Counted from the stretch's first letter, positions 31,338-39,376 are shown. The stretch is DNA of 64,000 nucleotides from Lentzea cavernae (GCF_014653695.1 NZ_BNAR01000001.1:682001-746000), one strand, 5' to 3'. Numbers and translations: made by a program. The notes: generated from the sequence alone by a model not told the origin.

Positions 31338-33263
31338 TCAGCCCACCTTCACCGGAAGCTTCTCGATGCGGATTGCCGCGGCCTTGTACTCCGCCGTGCC
31401 GGCGATCGGGCAGGTCGCCTCGATCGTGAGCACGTTGACGTCGATCTCGTCCGGGAAGTGGAACGTCATGAACACCAGGCCCGGTGTCAGTCCGTCGTCG
31501 ATCCGCACCGGCGCCTGGATCTGCCCGCGCCTGCTCGTGATCGCCACCTCCTCACCGGCCTGGACCCCGAGCATCGCGGCGTCCTCGGGACAGAGGTCGA
31601 GCGTCTCGCCGATGCGCAACGGCGACTCGAAACCGTGGGACTGCACACCGGTGTTGTAGGAGTCGAGCCGCCGCCCGGTCGTGAGCCGGAACGGGAAGTC
31701 CTCGGTCAGCTCGTCAACGGGCGGGCTGTGCGGCACCGGCGAGAACGTGGCGGGCATGCCGCGCTTGACCGGGTCGTCCTCCCAGAGCCTGCCGTGCAGG
31801 AAGCTGGGTTCGAGGGAGTCCTCGCTCGGGCACGGCCACTGGATGCCGCCGAGCTTCTCGAGCCGGTCGTAGGTCATGCCGGTGTGGATCGGCGACAGAC
31901 CGCGCAGCTCGTCCCAGACGTCCTGGCCGGTCTTGTGCTGCCAGTCCGCGCCGAGCCTGACCGCGATCTCACCCATGATCTCGATGTCGTCGCGCGCACC
32001 CTCGGGCGGGGTCAGCGCCTTGCGGACCCGCTGGACCCGGCGCTCGCTGTTGGTGAACGTGCCGTCGGTCTCGCACCACGCCGCGGCCGCGGGCAGCACG
32101 ACGTGGGCGAGCTGCGCGGTCTTGGTGAGGAAGATGTCCTGCACCACGACGTGGTCCAGATTGGACAGTCGCTTGATCGTGTGCTCGCAGTCGGCCTCGG
32201 ACTGCACCGGGTTCTCGCCGATGATGTACACGGTGGTCATGTCACCGCGTTCCATCGCCTCCAGCATCTGGGTGAGGTTCCACCCCTTGGCGGCCTTGAA
32301 GTTCGAGCCCCACGCGTCGTTGAACTTCTTGGCGACGCTCGGGTCCGTGATGTCCTGGAAGCCGGGCAGCCGGTCGGGGATGGCGCCCATGTCGCCGCCG
32401 CCCTGCACGTTGTTCTGCCCGCGCAACGGGTTGAGCCCCGCGCCGTACCGCCCGACCTGCCCGGTCAGCAGCGACAGGTTGATCAGGCTCAGCACGTTGT
32501 TGGTGCCGTTGTGGTGCTCGGTGATGCCGAGCGTCCAGCTGAGCTGCCCGCGGTCCGCCTTGGCGTAGGCGTGCGCGAGCTCGCGGATCAGCTCGGCCGG
32601 CACCCCGGTCTCCAGCTCCGCGACCGGCAACGTCCACGGTTCGACGGCCTTCACGAACTCACTGAAGCCCTCGGTCGCGCGTTCGACGAACGACATGTTC
32701 GTCAGGTTCGACGCGATGATCTCCCGCGCGATGGCGTGCGCCAATGGGATGTCCGTGCCGACCTTGAGCCGCAACCACCTGTGCGCCCACTTGCCGGTGC
32801 TGGTCAGCCGCGGGTCGACGACGTAGAGCTTCGCGCCCCTGTTGACGGCCTTGAGCACGTGCTGGAAGAAGATCGGGTGCGCCTCCCGCGCGTTCGACCC
32901 CCACAGGACGATCAGGTCGGCGTCCTCGATCTCCTGGTAGGAGGAGGTTCCGCCACCGCTGCCGAACACCTTCGCAAGCCCTGCGACGCTCGGCGCGTGA
33001 CAGGTGCGGTTGCAGCTGTCGACGTTGTTCGTCCCGATCACGGCCCTGGTGAACTTCTGGGCCATGTAGTTCATCTCGTTGGTGGCCCGCGCACAGGAGA
33101 ACATGCCGAACGCGTCCGGGCCCCCGTTGGCCACGTTCCTGCGGAAGCCCTCTGCTGCCTTGTCGAGCGCCTCGTCCCAGGTGGCCGGCCGCAGGACTCC
33201 CGCGTCGCGCACCAGGGGCTGGGTCAGCCGCACGTAGGGCTCGGTCTTCTTCCGCCTGCTCAT
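31338..33263 (-). CDS. molybdopterin formate dehydrogenase catalytic subunit (Cys type)
   Basis: The 641-aa chain is a DMSO-reductase family Mo-bisPGD enzyme lacking its own N-terminal Fe-S domain, which is on the 28648-29571 product. SCNRTCHAPSVAGL near residues 85-97 carries Cys88 as Mo ligand in place of selenocysteine, followed by the conserved His. Later motifs include WGSNAREAHPIFFQHVLKA, VDPRLT, and GQNNVQGGGDMGAIP. The C-terminal cofactor-binding barrel (RLTTGRRLDSYNTG) is intact. The ATG at 33263 is preferred over the GTG at 33272 because AGGAGGTG is correctly spaced for it. It heads the operon, 20 bp from a predicted GntR operator. Confidence 0.9.
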   Translation of the reverse strand: MSRRKKTEPYVRLTQPLVRDAGVLRPATWDEALDKAAEGFRRNVANGGPDAFGMFSCARATNEMNYMAQKFTRAVIGTNNVDSCNRTCHAPSVAGLAKVFGSGGGTSSYQEIEDADLIVLWGSNAREAHPIFFQHVLKAVNRGAKLYVVDPRLTSTGKWAHRWLRLKVGTDIPLAHAIAREIIASNLTNMSFVERATEGFSEFVKAVEPWTLPVAELETGVPAELIRELAHAYAKADRGQLSWTLGITEHHNGTNNVLSLINLSLLTGQVGRYGAGLNPLRGQNNVQGGGDMGAIPDRLPGFQDITDPSVAKKFNDAWGSNFKAAKGWNLTQMLEAMERGDMTTVYIIGENPVQSEADCEHTIKRLSNLDHVVVQDIFLTKTAQLAHVVLPAAAAWCETDGTFTNSERRVQRVRKALTPPEGARDDIEIMGEIAVRLGADWQHKTGQDVWDELRGLSPIHTGMTYDRLEKLGGIQWPCPSEDSLEPSFLHGRLWEDDPVKRGMPATFSPVPHSPPVDELTEDFPFRLTTGRRLDSYNTGVQSHGFESPLRIGETLDLCPEDAAMLGVQAGEEVAITSRRGQIQAPVRIDDGLTPGLVFMTFHFPDEIDVNVLTIEATCPIAGTAEYKAAAIRIEKLPVKVG

Positions 33264-33282
33264 GGTCTGCACCTCCTGACGT

Positions 33283-33309
33283 CCATACTGTATGCAATCT
33301 TAGGTATGC
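33283..33309. promoter_or_regulatory. operator-like site A upstream of formate dehydrogenase
   Basis: On the minus strand TTGCATACAGTATGG (33283-33297 on plus) matches the palindrome TTGCATAC-N-GTATG seen near gntR and oxc. A further half-site GCATACC lies next to it (33303-33309). It sits just before the catalytic-subunit start. Confidence 0.65.
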
Positions 33310-33362
33310 GCTAGCCCCAGATGCGGTTCTGTTGCGCAACTGCCCGAGATCGCCCCAGCGGG

Positions 33363-33941
33363 TCAGGGCTGCGTGATGATCGCTTCCACCGAGCGGAGGG
33401 TGGCCTCGCGGACGGCCTGGCTGTGCGCCGCGTCCGGTAGCGCACGCGCGATCGAGACCGCCCCGACGATGGCCGCGACCACGGCCCACGCCCGGCGTTT
33501 CCGCTCCTCGGAGTCCCCCGGCATGGCAGGGGCGAGCAGTGCCACCAGGCGGGAGATCCGCAGCTGGTACACCGCCCGAACCGGGTCGCCGGCTCGCGCG
33601 ACGTCCGCGGTCAGCGCCAGCATCACGCACCCGTCGGCGACGGCCTCGACGTGCCCGTCGCCCAGGTAGGAGTAGAGGAACTCGACGAGCAGGCGCCGCC
33701 GTTCCTCCGGCTCGACGCCGTCGAGGATCCCGAACTCCGCGCCGACCTGCTCGCGGATCACCTGCTCCAGAACGGCTTCCTTGCTCCCGAAGTGGGAGTA
33801 GATCGCACCGGAGGTGACCCCGGCCGCGGCGGCGAGGCCGTCCACGCCGACACCGTGGAAGCCCTTCTCCTTCATCCGGCGTGCCGCGGCGGCCAGGATC
33901 GCGGCCCTGGCCTGCTCCTTGTGGTCCTTCGCGTACCGCAC
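33363..33941 (-). CDS. TetR family regulator
   Basis: The 192-aa protein has the TetR HTH (AAARRMKEKGFHGVGVDGLAAAAGV, TSGAIYSHFGSKEAVL) and a helical C-terminal domain typical of the AcrR/QacR group. The GTG start at 33941 gives the normal length. It is divergent from an alpha/beta hydrolase 94 bp away and also lies upstream of the formate dehydrogenase operon in the same orientation. An imperfect palindrome between the divergent starts is its likely operator. Confidence 0.85.
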   Translation of the reverse strand: MRYAKDHKEQARAAILAAAARRMKEKGFHGVGVDGLAAAAGVTSGAIYSHFGSKEAVLEQVIREQVGAEFGILDGVEPEERRRLLVEFLYSYLGDGHVEAVADGCVMLALTADVARAGDPVRAVYQLRISRLVALLAPAMPGDSEERKRRAWAVVAAIVGAVSIARALPDAAHSQAVREATLRSVEAIITQP

Positions 33942-33998
33942 GCAAAACTCCCGACTTGACTTCCGGTAGGTCCATGATCATAGGATCACGCTCGTTAC

Positions 33999-34012
33999 AT
34001 AGCGATCGTTAT
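33999..34012. promoter_or_regulatory. candidate TetR operator between TetR and hydrolase
   Basis: ATAGCGATCGTTAT is a 14-bp imperfect palindrome centred on CGATCG within an AT-rich stretch between the divergent TetR and hydrolase genes. Confidence 0.5.
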
Positions 34013-34034
34013 TCTATGCATTCGCGAGGGAACC

Positions 34035-34868
34035 ATGTCTGCAAACACCGCTGTCACGCGCACCGTCGACGTCGACGGCACCCCGTTCGCCTACCGCGAG
34101 ACCGGCCTCACCGAAGGGGTGCCGCTGGTGCTCCTGCACCACTTCACCGCGGTCCTCGACGACTGGGACCCCGCCGTGGTCGACGGCCTGGCGGGGCGGC
34201 ACCGCGTCGTCCTGGTCGACCTGCGCGGCGTGGGCGGCTCGGGCGGCACCACCCCGGACACCGTGGAGGCCATGGCCACCGACCTCGCCGCGTTCGTGCG
34301 CGCGCTGGGCTTCGACCAGGTCGACCTGCTCGGGGTGTCGATGGGCGGCATGATCGCGCAGGTTCTCGCCCAGCGGGAACCCGGTCTGGTGCGCCGGATG
34401 GTCCTCGCCGGCACCTCACCCGCGGGCGACGAGGGCCCCGCCAACGCGCTGGCGTTGCTGCAGAACGCACTCCAGCAGTCGGCCGCCGAGGGCAAGCACC
34501 CGAAGCACGTGCTGTTCTTCTCCCCCACCGCCTCGAGCCAGGGCGCCGCCGACGCGTTCCTCGCACGGCTCAACGAGCGGACCGAGGACCGCGACGCCGA
34601 GGTGACCAACGAGACCATCGGCGCTCAGGCGGCGGCGCTCGCGAACTGGGAGCTGAAGAGCTCGCCCGAGGGCCTCGCGAACGTCCGTCAGCCGGTGCTG
34701 GTCGTCAACGGGGACAACGACGTCATGACTCCGACGATCAGCTCGTTCAACCTCGCGCGGTACCTGCCGAACGCCCAGCTGAGCATCTACCCGGACGCCG
34801 GGCACGGCGCGTTGTTCCAGCACCACGAGCTGTTCGTCGAGCAGGCGCTGGAGTTCCTCAACGCGTGA
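34035..34868 (+). CDS. alpha/beta hydrolase
   Basis: The 277-aa protein has the alpha/beta-hydrolase landmarks: oxyanion region LLHHFTAVLDDWDP, nucleophile elbow GVSMGG, acid loop LVVNGDNDVMTP and catalytic His in DAGHGALFQ. It is similar to many non-haem peroxidase or esterase homologues in actinobacteria. Regulation by the divergent TetR is likely. The physiological substrate is unknown. Confidence 0.85.
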   Translation: MSANTAVTRTVDVDGTPFAYRETGLTEGVPLVLLHHFTAVLDDWDPAVVDGLAGRHRVVLVDLRGVGGSGGTTPDTVEAMATDLAAFVRALGFDQVDLLGVSMGGMIAQVLAQREPGLVRRMVLAGTSPAGDEGPANALALLQNALQQSAAEGKHPKHVLFFSPTASSQGAADAFLARLNERTEDRDAEVTNETIGAQAAALANWELKSSPEGLANVRQPVLVVNGDNDVMTPTISSFNLARYLPNAQLSIYPDAGHGALFQHHELFVEQALEFLNA

Positions 34869-34872
34869 GTCC

Positions 34873-35916
34873 TTAAGCGTGCGGTACGCGGCGATCGTCC
34901 AGCAGTGCGAACGCGTCCGACACCTCGCACAGGAACGCGGTGTCACCGTCCAGGTCCGGCGCTCCCGCACCGGGCTCCACCCTGGCGGGCGCCGCGCCCC
35001 GCGCCCTGATGGCGGCGGCGACCACCGCGGCCTCGACCTCCGCCGGGCTCGCGGCCCTGCCGCGCGCGGCGTCCGCGACGTCGGCGTCGCGGCACGGCTG
35101 GAGGTCGAGCAGGCCGTCGCGGATCTCGATCACGCGCCGGTACAGGCGCATGCGCATGTTCCACCAGCCGACGCGCGGGTTGAGCGCGATCCGCGGGTCC
35201 GCGTCGGCCAGCGCCCTCCAGAGCGGTTCGAGCCGGGTGTACCGCCGGTACCGCCGCAGCCAGGCCGCCACGGCCGGGACGGCGGCACCGGCGAGGACGA
35301 CGACGTGGGCGGCGTTGGGCAGCACCGCGCTCATCCAGAAGCTCCACCCCAGCGGGTATCCGAACTCGAAGCGGCTCGACGCGATGCGCACGACCCTGTT
35401 CACCAGGTACACCAGGGCCATCGCCGCGCCGGTCGCGATCAGGCGCAGCCCGAGCCGCAGCGCCCGGTCGGAGGTGGTGCGGGAGTAGCGCAGGCCGAGC
35501 CGGATCACGTTGCCGAACGCGGGCGCGAGTGTGAGCAGGTACGCCACCCAGTACTCGAAGACCCACCGCGCCTGGGGAAGCAGGCTCGGTTTCAGCGCGA
35601 AGAACAGGCACATCACCCCGAACATGCCCGCCGTCCACCACGTGCTCCACCTGCTGCGCCGCAAGCCGTTGAGGTGAGCGAGGAGGTCGTGCGCCGACCA
35701 CGCGACGAGCACCATCCCCGCGTGCCCGAGCAACCGGGCCAGGGTGCTCGACCCGGTCAGGTGCCCCACCGCGACCTGTCCCGCCGGGGTGAGCACCGTC
35801 AGCGACACGGCGAGCCCGAGGAACAGCCGCCGGATCGCGTCCTGGCCGTCGCGCCAGCTGAACACCATCAGCCACGCGACGGCGGGCGGCGCGTACCGCA
35901 ACAGGAGCTCACCCAT
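34873..35916 (-). CDS. multi-pass membrane protein of the EspR/ImmA operon
   Basis: The 347-aa product starts MGELLLRYAPPAVAWLMVFSW and contains about seven hydrophobic helices in the first 230 residues, then a basic cytoplasmic region (LRRYRRYTRLEPLWRALAD, WWNMRMRLYRRVIEIRDGLLDL) and an Ala-rich tail. This resembles the actinobacterial MAB_1171c-type membrane proteins that are often located beside ImmA/IrrE and EspR-like genes. Its start overlaps the ImmA gene end by 8 bp. Possible roles are sensing of a peptide or membrane stress; no direct evidence. Confidence 0.65.
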   Translation of the reverse strand: MGELLLRYAPPAVAWLMVFSWRDGQDAIRRLFLGLAVSLTVLTPAGQVAVGHLTGSSTLARLLGHAGMVLVAWSAHDLLAHLNGLRRSRWSTWWTAGMFGVMCLFFALKPSLLPQARWVFEYWVAYLLTLAPAFGNVIRLGLRYSRTTSDRALRLGLRLIATGAAMALVYLVNRVVRIASSRFEFGYPLGWSFWMSAVLPNAAHVVVLAGAAVPAVAAWLRRYRRYTRLEPLWRALADADPRIALNPRVGWWNMRMRLYRRVIEIRDGLLDLQPCRDADVADAARGRAASPAEVEAAVVAAAIRARGAAPARVEPGAGAPDLDGDTAFLCEVSDAFALLDDRRVPHA

Positions 35917-36379
35917 GGAAGCCGTCGAACGCGGCGCGGAGGCGGTCGGCCAGCGTGGTGCCGGTGTGCACGCGCTGGCGGATGAGCGTCGCGAGCATCT
36001 CCGCCTCGCGTTCCTCCTCCGTGGAGTACCCGGCACGCCCGAGCACGCGCCGGACCAGCGCGGGGTCGAGGCTGGGCAGCAGGAGCTCCGCCAGTTCGGT
36101 GAGGCTCGCGGACGCCGGGTAGTGGTCGCACAGCACGTGGCCCAGCTCGTGCAGCACGATGTGTTCCTGGTGGAACGGCGCGGTCTCCTCCTCGAAGAAG
36201 ATCATGTCCGCCGTGTCGGTGGCGATCCAGAGGCCGCAGACGCCGGTGAGCCCGGCGACGGGCACGAGGTGGATCGGCCGCCCCCGGCGTTCGGCGATGC
36301 GGTCCGCGAACGACCTCACGTCGAACGGGACCGGGACGTCCAGACCGCGCAGGAGCTTGCGCAGCCTCCGGGCGCTCAC
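35909..36379 (-). CDS. ImmA/IrrE family metallopeptidase
   Basis: The 156-aa protein contains the zinc motif HELGH (VLHELGHVLCDH) with a downstream Glu-rich segment (EEEREAEMLATLI) that provides the third ligand, as in ImmA/IrrE proteases. Family members cleave HTH repressors and so derepress stress or mobile-element genes. The GTG start overlaps the XRE stop (GTGA), so the protease and its likely substrate are coupled. Confidence 0.85.
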   Translation of the reverse strand: MSARRLRKLLRGLDVPVPFDVRSFADRIAERRGRPIHLVPVAGLTGVCGLWIATDTADMIFFEEETAPFHQEHIVLHELGHVLCDHYPASASLTELAELLLPSLDPALVRRVLGRAGYSTEEEREAEMLATLIRQRVHTGTTLADRLRAAFDGFHG

Positions 36380-36801
36380 CTCGAGCCGTCCTCCCGGGGC
36401 AGGCCTTCGAGCTCTCTCACCCGCTCGACCATGTCGGCGATGGTGGCGAGGCTCTTGTCCGACAGGCCCCTGGCCCGCAGGGCGAGCTGACGCACGGGCG
36501 CGTCCCTCAGCGCATTGAGCAACGTGAGCTCCGCGTCGATGCGCGCCGCCTCGTCCGCGTCGAAGAAGTACGCGGGCGGCACGCCGAAGAAGCTCGCCAG
36601 CGCCTCGACGTGACGCTTCGTCGGGTTGTCCCGCACGCCCTTGCGCAGCTGCCACAGGTAGGTGGCGGAGATCGTCGGGCCGCCCTTGGCCCTGATCGCC
36701 TCGGCGACCTCCTCGAAGGTGTACTCACCGCCGTCATCCGCACGCACCGTGCGGAACAGGTGGTCGACCCGCGCCGCGAGCACCCCTTCGTCCTCAGCCA
36801 T
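36376..36801 (-). CDS. EspR-like XRE helix-turn-helix regulator
   Basis: The 141-aa protein aligns by eye with the mycobacterial EspR pattern: an N-terminal HTH (FEEVAEAIRAKGG, ISATYLWQLRKGVRDNPTK, EALASFFGVPPAYFFD) and a C-terminal dimerisation helix pair (RQLALRARGLSDKSLATIADM). EspR-type proteins act as nucleoid-associated regulators, in mycobacteria of ESX-1 genes. It is followed by the ImmA-type protease that may cleave it. Inverted and direct repeats upstream (36823-36918) are candidate binding sites. Confidence 0.8.
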   Translation of the reverse strand: MAEDEGVLAARVDHLFRTVRADDGGEYTFEEVAEAIRAKGGPTISATYLWQLRKGVRDNPTKRHVEALASFFGVPPAYFFDADEAARIDAELTLLNALRDAPVRQLALRARGLSDKSLATIADMVERVRELEGLPREDGSR

Positions 36802-36822
36802 GGCGACATCCTAGCGATCTGC

Positions 36823-36918
36823 CCATGAACTGAGATGCAGGGAACGGAGCTTTCGTCCACACACCAGTTGACAGCCGCTGGACATCTCAGTTTACTTCTT
36901 TTGGCACCCCATGAACTG
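36823..36918. promoter_or_regulatory. repeat-rich divergent regulatory region
   Basis: CCATGAACTG occurs twice (36823-36832 and 36909-36918). AACTGAGATG (36828-36837) has its exact inverse CATCTCAGTT at 36883-36892, 45 bp apart. The arrangement between the EspR-like gene and a secreted-protein gene suggests looping or cooperative binding by the EspR-like protein. Confidence 0.5.
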
Positions 36919-36939
36919 GGGCAAATGGAGGGGGAATCC

Positions 36940-37443
36940 ATGCTGAGAAGGACGCTTGCCGCCGTCGGTACGGCCGCACTGCTGTTCACGACGCTCTTCG
37001 CCGGGTCCGCGGGGGCGGCCGGCACACCGGAGGAGGTGGTCGAAGCCCTGCCGGTCACCAGCCAGGAGGTGCCCGGCCCCGCCGAGGGGGTGTCCGGTCA
37101 GGCAGCGGCTTTGCCGTTCAACTTCACCTTCGAGATGTGCTGCTCGATGGACTCGCGCCAGTTCACGCCGCCGGGGCGCGAGAACAGGGGCAAGGCCTGC
37201 GTGACCCTGCGCGGCACCTGGAGCGACGATCCGAAGTGGAAGGGCAAGATCGTCAAGGTGATCATGTGGGACGAGGACGGCATCGACGGCAAGAAGGGGC
37301 CCACGGTCGACTTCAAGCTCGACGGCACGTACTACAAGTACTGCTGGACCGGCCTCACCGTCGCTCACCCGCACCACTTCGAGATCCTGAAGCCGTGGGG
37401 GCCCGCTCAGCTGAGGGGTGACGGCAAGGCCACCGGCAGCTGA
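36940..37443 (+). CDS. secreted small protein of unknown function
   Basis: The protein begins MLRRTLAAVGTAALLFTTLFAG with signal cleavage near AGA-AG (about residue 26). The mature region of about 140 aa has three Cys (EMCCSM and KACVTL) plus one near the end (KYCWTGL), aromatic beta-rich segments and no membrane anchor. The ATG is preceded by GGAGGGGG at 6 bp. No family recognised. It is divergent from the EspR-like gene, hence likely regulated by it. Confidence 0.7.
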   Translation: MLRRTLAAVGTAALLFTTLFAGSAGAAGTPEEVVEALPVTSQEVPGPAEGVSGQAAALPFNFTFEMCCSMDSRQFTPPGRENRGKACVTLRGTWSDDPKWKGKIVKVIMWDEDGIDGKKGPTVDFKLDGTYYKYCWTGLTVAHPHHFEILKPWGPAQLRGDGKATGS

Positions 37444-37461
37444 CGCTGGGGGAAAGGGGGG

Positions 37462-37499
37462 CGGGGGGCCGGTGGACGACGCACCGTCCCCCCGTTTTT
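37462..37499. terminator. intrinsic terminator with T-tract
   Basis: GGGGGG-CC-GGTG pairs with CACC-GT-CCCCCC around GACGACG and is followed by TTTTT. It sits 20 bp after the secreted protein and 4 bp before the PanE stop, so it can serve both strands. Confidence 0.85.
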
Positions 37500-37503
37500 C
37501 GGC

Positions 37504-38481
37504 TCAGGACACCAGCGACGTGCGCGACAGCAGGTCGATCGCCGCGTAGACGTGCCGCAACGTGGGCGCCGGCACGCGGGTCAGCGAGGCGATCTCCACC
37601 ACCGCGGCGATGATCGCGTCGATCTCCAGCCGCTTGCCGGCCTCGAGGTCCTGCAGCATCGACGTCTTGTGGTGCCCGACGCGGCGGGCACCGTCGATGC
37701 GCTTGTCGATGGAGATCTGCGGGTCGCAGCCCGCGGCCCGCGCGATGGTCAGGGTCTCCGCCATCATCTGGGCCACGAGGTCGCGGCTGTCGTCGTGGTC
37801 GCAGATCTCCACCATGGTCGCGCGGGTCAGCGCGCTCAGCGGGTTGAACGCCACGTTGCCCATGAGCTTGATCCAGATGTCCTCGCGGACGTCTTTCTCC
37901 ACCGGGCACTTCAACCCGCCCGCGACCATCGCCTCGCTCAGCGCGACGCACCGCGGGGAAATCGACCGGTCGGGCTCGCCGATCGAGAACCGCGTGCCCT
38001 CCAGGTGCCGGATCACGCCCGGCGACTCGATCTCCGTCGAGCAGTAGACGACGCAGCCGATCGCCCGTTCCATGGGCAGCACGGCGGTGACGGACCCGCC
38101 GGGGTCCACGGCCTCGATCCGCCGGCCTTCAAGGGGATGGCCGGTCATGCCGTGGAAGTACCACCAGGGGATCCCGTTCTGCGCCGCGATCACCGCGGTG
38201 TCCGGGCCCGTCAACGGCGCCAGCAGGTCGGCTGACGACGCGTACGAGTACGCCTTCAGACCTAGGAAGACGTAGTCGACCTCCCCCACCTCGGCGGGGT
38301 CGGAGGTCGCGTGTGGACGCGCGGTGAAATCACCGCGAGGGCTCAGCACCCGCACGCCGTGCTCGCGCATCGCGGCGAGATGGGCTCCGCGTGCGATCAG
38401 ATGTACTTCCACGCCCGCACGATGCAACGCCGCACCGACGTAGGCACCGATCGCCCCGGCTCCGAGAACAGCGATCTTCAT
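37504..38481 (-). CDS. PanE/ApbA-type 2-dehydropantoate 2-reductase family; candidate oxalyl-CoA reductase
   Basis: The 325-aa enzyme has the N-terminal NADP motif GAGAIGAYVG, conserved GLKAYS Lys, and the C-terminal segment DIWIKLMGNVAFNPLSALT of the ketopantoate reductase family. The location, divergent from GntR at shared operator site B and near frc/oxc, argues against a simple pantothenate role. In Methylobacterium extorquens an oxalyl-CoA reductase for oxalate assimilation was reported to be a PanE-type protein (PanE2), so reduction of oxalyl-CoA to glyoxylate is a reasonable hypothesis. Confidence 0.8.
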   Translation of the reverse strand: MKIAVLGAGAIGAYVGAALHRAGVEVHLIARGAHLAAMREHGVRVLSPRGDFTARPHATSDPAEVGEVDYVFLGLKAYSYASSADLLAPLTGPDTAVIAAQNGIPWWYFHGMTGHPLEGRRIEAVDPGGSVTAVLPMERAIGCVVYCSTEIESPGVIRHLEGTRFSIGEPDRSISPRCVALSEAMVAGGLKCPVEKDVREDIWIKLMGNVAFNPLSALTRATMVEICDHDDSRDLVAQMMAETLTIARAAGCDPQISIDKRIDGARRVGHHKTSMLQDLEAGKRLEIDAIIAAVVEIASLTRVPAPTLRHVYAAIDLLSRTSLVS

Positions 38482-38501
38482 AGCACGCCCCGCTCGCTCA
38501 A

Positions 38502-38520
38502 GATTGCATACAGTATACGG
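38502..38520. promoter_or_regulatory. operator-like site B upstream of panE
   Basis: GATTGCATACAGTATACGG holds the TTGCATAC-A-GTATAC palindrome, 21 bp upstream of the panE start on the minus strand and 61 bp before the gntR start. Confidence 0.65.
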
Positions 38521-38550
38521 ACAACACGCCCAGTTCTCCAGAAGTGCTTT

Positions 38551-38572
38551 TTGCATACGAAAAGCTGTATTC
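38551..38572. promoter_or_regulatory. operator-like site C immediately before gntR
   Basis: TTGCATAC-GAAAAGCT-GTATTC is a related half-site pair with an 8-nt spacer, ending 8 bp before the gntR ATG. It suits autoregulation. A second copy with the same spacing is site D. Confidence 0.6.
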
Positions 38573-38580
38573 TGTCCGGC

Positions 38581-39306
38581 ATGACCTCTTCGCCCAGTGG
38601 CCGCAGGGCGCCCCGCGGCTCACTCAGTGCCGCGGCGACCCGCCGGGTCGAGCGGCCCGCACCGCTGCGCCAGGCCGTGTACGACGCCCTGCTCGAGCTC
38701 ATCGTCAACCGCACCCTCGCCCCCGGCCAGCACCTGGTCGAGGCCGAGCTGGCCGAGTACCTGGGCGTGAGCAGGCAGCCTGTGCGCGAGGCCCTGCAGC
38801 GCCTGCAGACCGACGGCTGGGTCGACCTGCGCCCAGCCCAGGGCGCCTTCGTGCACACCCCGACCGAGGAGGAGGCCGACCAGTTGCTCGCCGTGCGCAG
38901 CGTGCTGGAGACCTACTCCGCCAAGCTCGCGGCCGAACACGCCACCGCGTCCGACGTGAAGCTTCTCAGGAAGCTGCAGAAGGCCGGCGAGGAGGCTCTG
39001 GTCAGCGCGAACGTCGAGCGCCTGGTCAAGGCGAACGCCGACCTGCACGCGGCCGTCGCGACGATCGGCCGCAACAAGGTCCTGTCCGAGATGATCGGAC
39101 TCGTCGACCGCCGGGTGCGCTGGTACTACACCCCGATCGCCCGCCCGCGCAGCCGCGACTCGTGGAACGAGCACGCCGAGCTGGTCGCGGCCATCGCCGA
39201 CGGCGACGCCGAGCGGGCCGGGCAGGTCATGCACGACCACGCGGAGCAGACCCGCCAGACCTACCACGACCGCAAGACGTCCGAGAGCTCCACGGACAGC
39301 GACTGA
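38581..39306 (+). CDS. GntR family (FadR/FCD subfamily) regulator of the oxalate genes
   Basis: The 241-aa protein has a GntR winged helix (VYDALLELIVNRTLAPGQHL, EAELAEYLGVSRQPVREALQRL) and an FCD effector domain with metal-binding pattern residues (ADLHAAV, WNEHAELV, MHDHAEQ). FCD regulators typically bind small organic acids. Divergent from panE with sites B and C between them. The 38311 in-frame extension lacks family similarity, so the ATG at 38581 is used. Confidence 0.88.
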   Translation: MTSSPSGRRAPRGSLSAAATRRVERPAPLRQAVYDALLELIVNRTLAPGQHLVEAELAEYLGVSRQPVREALQRLQTDGWVDLRPAQGAFVHTPTEEEADQLLAVRSVLETYSAKLAAEHATASDVKLLRKLQKAGEEALVSANVERLVKANADLHAAVATIGRNKVLSEMIGLVDRRVRWYYTPIARPRSRDSWNEHAELVAAIADGDAERAGQVMHDHAEQTRQTYHDRKTSESSTDSD

Positions 39307-39319
39307 TCCATCGTCGTCA

Positions 39320-39358
39320 GATCACCCAAAACGGTCATTTGGTACCGTACAGGTGATC
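39320..39358. terminator. hairpin after gntR
   Basis: GATCACC (39320-39326) pairs with GGTGATC (39352-39358); inside, ACGGT pairs with ACCGT. The structure starts 13 bp after the gntR stop and probably terminates its transcript. Confidence 0.55.
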
Positions 39359-39376
39359 CGCGACACGATGGCGGCC

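Noticed and set aside
37504..38481. Simple pantothenate biosynthesis gene panE
   Set aside because: No panB/panC neighbours, and it shares operator-like sequence with oxalate genes; the classical role is not excluded but is less likely from context.
38551..38576. Sites C and D as ordinary sigma-70 -35/-10 promoters (TTGCAT ... TATTCT)
   Set aside because: The spacing of about 11 bp is too short for a -35/-10 pair, and the same TTGCATAC core occurs as a palindrome at sites A, B and E.
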